In this document: positions 61,732 through 64,000 of the stretch, one piece after another
Numbering within the stretch: position 1 is the stretch's first letter
Layout: each line of letters opens with the position of its first letter
Assembly (NCBI GenBank): GCA_964057225.1
Contig: OZ059895.1
Coordinates: 3,286,001 to 3,350,000, forward strand
Reading direction: 5' to 3'
Origin: Auanema rhodensis
Taxonomy: Eukaryota > Nematoda > Chromadorea > Rhabditida > Rhabditidae
Length of the DNA: 64,000 nucleotides
The notes under the pieces: generated by a model
What the model saw: the letters and a program-made list of their open reading frames with translations, nothing else
Told to the model about the DNA's origin: nothing
Databases searched by the model: none
Position numbers and translations under genes: made by a program

Positions 61732-63831
61732 AACTTTGATTTTTGTACACCCATAAATTATACGCAGCACAGGTTACCCTTAAATAATGAACTGACCGAC
61801 TAATCAGACATGGATCTTTCCTAGTTCTGTTGCTTGAATGGATGTTTTCCTACGTAGGCTAGTAAAACATGCCCTTCAAAGCATCAGAACATGTGATCAC
61901 ATTCCAATTTTTTTGTATCTATCTTGTAAAGATAGTAATATATCATATGTTGAACACTATGTTGGAAAGATTTTAATTCAGATTTACGAACTTTTATTCA
62001 GTTTGTTTTTTAAACTTTGATTAAGAACTTTGATTTTTGTACACCCATAAATTATACGCAGCACAGGTTATCCTTAAATAATGAACTGACCGACTAATAT
62101 AGTAATATATCATATGTTGAACACTATGTTGGAAAGATTTTAATTCAGATTTTCTAACTTTTATTCAGTTTGTTTTTTAAACTTTGATTAAGAACTTTGA
62201 TTTTCGTACACCCATAAATTATACGCAGCACAGGTTACCCTTAATTAATGAACTGACCGACTAATCAGACATGGATCTTTCCAAGTTCTGTTGCTTGAAC
62301 GGATGTTTTCCTACGTAGGCTAGTAATACATGCCCTTCAAAGCATCAGAACATGTGACCACATTCCAATTTTTTTGTATCTATCTTGTAAAGATAGTAAT
62401 ATATCATATGTTGAACACTATGTTGGAAAGATTTTAATTCAGATTTTTTCAACTTTCACTCAGTTTGTTTTCTAAACTTTGATTAAGAACCTTGAGTTTT
62501 GTACACCCATAAATTATACGCAGCACAGGTTACCCTTAAATAATGAACTGACCGACTAATCAGACATGGATCTTTCCAAGTTCTGTTGCTTGAATGGATG
62601 TTTTCCTACGTAGGCTAGTAAAACATGCCCTTCAAAGCATCAGAACATGTGACCACATTCCAATTTTTTTGTATCTATCTTGTAAAGATAGTAATATATC
62701 ATATGTTGAACACTATGTTGGAAAGATTTTAATTCAGATTTTCTAACTTTTATTCAGTTTGTTTTTTAAACTTTGATTAAGAACTTTGATTTTTGTACAC
62801 CCATAAATTATACGCAGCACAGGTTACCCTTAAATAATGAACTGACCGACTAATCAGACATGGATCTTTCCTAGTTCTGTTGCTTGAATGGATGTTTTCC
62901 TACGTAGGCTAGTAAAACATGCCCTTCAAAGCATCAGAACATGTGATCACATTCCAATTTTTTTGTATCTATCTTGTAAAGATAGTAATATATCATATGT
63001 TGAACACTATGTTGGAAAGATTTTAATTCAGATTTACGAACTTTTATTCAGTTTGTTTTTTAAACTTTGATTAAGAACTTTGATTTTTGTACACCCATAA
63101 ATTATACGCAGCACAGGTTACCCTTAAATAATGAACTGACCGACTAATATAGTAATATATCATATGTTGAACACTATGTTGGAAAGATTTTAATTCAGAT
63201 TTTCTAACTTTTATTCAGTTTGTTTTTTAAACTTTGATTAAGAACTTTGATTTTCGTACACCCATAAATTATACGCAGCACAGGTTACCCTTAATTAATG
63301 AACTGACCGACTAATCAGACATGGATCTTTCCAAGTTCTGTTGCTTGAACGGATGTTTTCCTACGTAGGCTAGTAAAACATGCCCTTCAAAGCATCAGAA
63401 CATGTGACCACATTCCAATTTTTTTGTATCTATCTTGTAAAGATAGTAATATATCATATGTTGAACACTATGTTGGAAAGATTTTAATTCAGATTTTTTC
63501 AACTTTCACTCAGTTTGTTTTCTAAACTTTGATTAAGAACCTTGAGTTTTGTACACCCATAAATTATACGCAGCACAGGTTACCCTTAAATAATGAACTG
63601 ACCGACTAATCAGACATGGATCTTTCCAAGTTCTGTTGCTTGAATGGATGTTTTCCTACGTAGGCTAGTAAAACATGCCCTTCAAAGCATCAGAACATGT
63701 GACCACATTCCAATTTTTTTGTATCTATCTTGTAAAGATAGTAATATATCATATGTTGAACACTATGTTGGAAAGATTTTAATTCAGATTTTCTAACTTT
63801 TATTCTGTTTGTTTTTTAAACTTTGATTAAG
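61732..63831 (+). repeat. Higher-order repeat, period 1050 bp, two copies, each with a 167 bp monomer
   Basis: Units are 61732-62781 and 62782-63831. Each contains one truncated monomer (62026-62192 and 63076-63242, 167 bp) in which GACTAAT is joined directly to ATAGTAATATATC, a loss of 127 bp. The shared rare junction shows that the truncated monomer was co-amplified. Confidence 0.86.
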
Positions 63832-64000
63832 AACTTTGATTTTTGTACACCCATAAATTATACGCAGCACAGGTTACCCTTAAATAATGAACTGACCGAC
63901 TAATCAGACATGGATCTTTCCAAGTTCTGTTGCTTGAACGGATGTTTTTCTACGTAGGCTAGTAAAACATGCCCTTCAAAGCATCAGAACATGTGATCAC

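Larger units (their letters stand above)
48370..64000 (+). repeat. Satellite DNA array, right arm (same family)
   Basis: The same satellite in the same orientation continues directly after the retrotransposon and runs off the window end. It begins in mid-monomer at the target-site duplication and completes the monomer broken on the left. The right arm uses more of the 295 bp TTTTTTCAACTTTCACTCA class than the first 27 kb of the left arm and closely resembles 27-37 kb. Nothing but satellite was seen. Confidence 0.98.

Overview
The window is eukaryotic tandem-repeat (satellite) DNA interrupted by one long terminal repeat (LTR) retrotransposon. No ordinary host gene, tRNA, rRNA or CRISPR array is visible. 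A Ty3/Gypsy-type element carrying an envelope-like glycoprotein points to an animal genome. The species cannot be fixed from the sequence; a nematode or arthropod is a guess only. Long homogeneous AT-rich satellite of this kind is typical of centromeric, pericentromeric or other heterochromatin, which is an inference here.

Layout. Positions 1-37575 and 48370-64000 are one satellite family in one orientation, about 31% GC by a hand count of one monomer and roughly 200 monomers by length. Two main monomer lengths alternate: 294 bp (a variant is 295 bp) and a 210 bp form lacking an internal stretch near the 3' end. Monomers are organised in nested, overlapping higher-order repeats with periods of 1050, 1177, 2100, 2479, 2688, 3869 and 3957 bp. 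The only other content of the satellite is a 60-codon chance reading frame that appears in those monomers where a stop codon has mutated.

Positions 37576-48369 (10,794 bp) are a full-length LTR retrotransposon. It has two 336 bp LTRs that look identical, a GCCC 4-bp target-site duplication, a primer-binding site matching the 3' end of eukaryotic tRNA-Gln, and a weak polypurine tract. Inside are a 1.1 kb leader, a small upstream ORF, a Gag region in two offset frames, an envelope-like region, and a long intact Pol frame (protease, reverse transcriptase, RNase H, integrase with a GPY/F module).

The unusual point is gene order. The envelope-like glycoprotein (glycosylation sites, paired cysteines, a furin-type site, a mucin-like stretch, one membrane span and a PPxY motif) lies between Gag and protease. 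Its membrane half is in the same reading frame as Pol, giving Gag-Env-PR-RT-RH-IN rather than gag-pol-env. Gag and Pol share a reading frame and the first half of Env is in another, so splicing or frameshifting must sort the products. An uninterrupted paralogous copy of the insertion site (about 52321-52340) lies 3957 bp away in the pre-insertion array, so the element probably inserted after that higher-order duplication.
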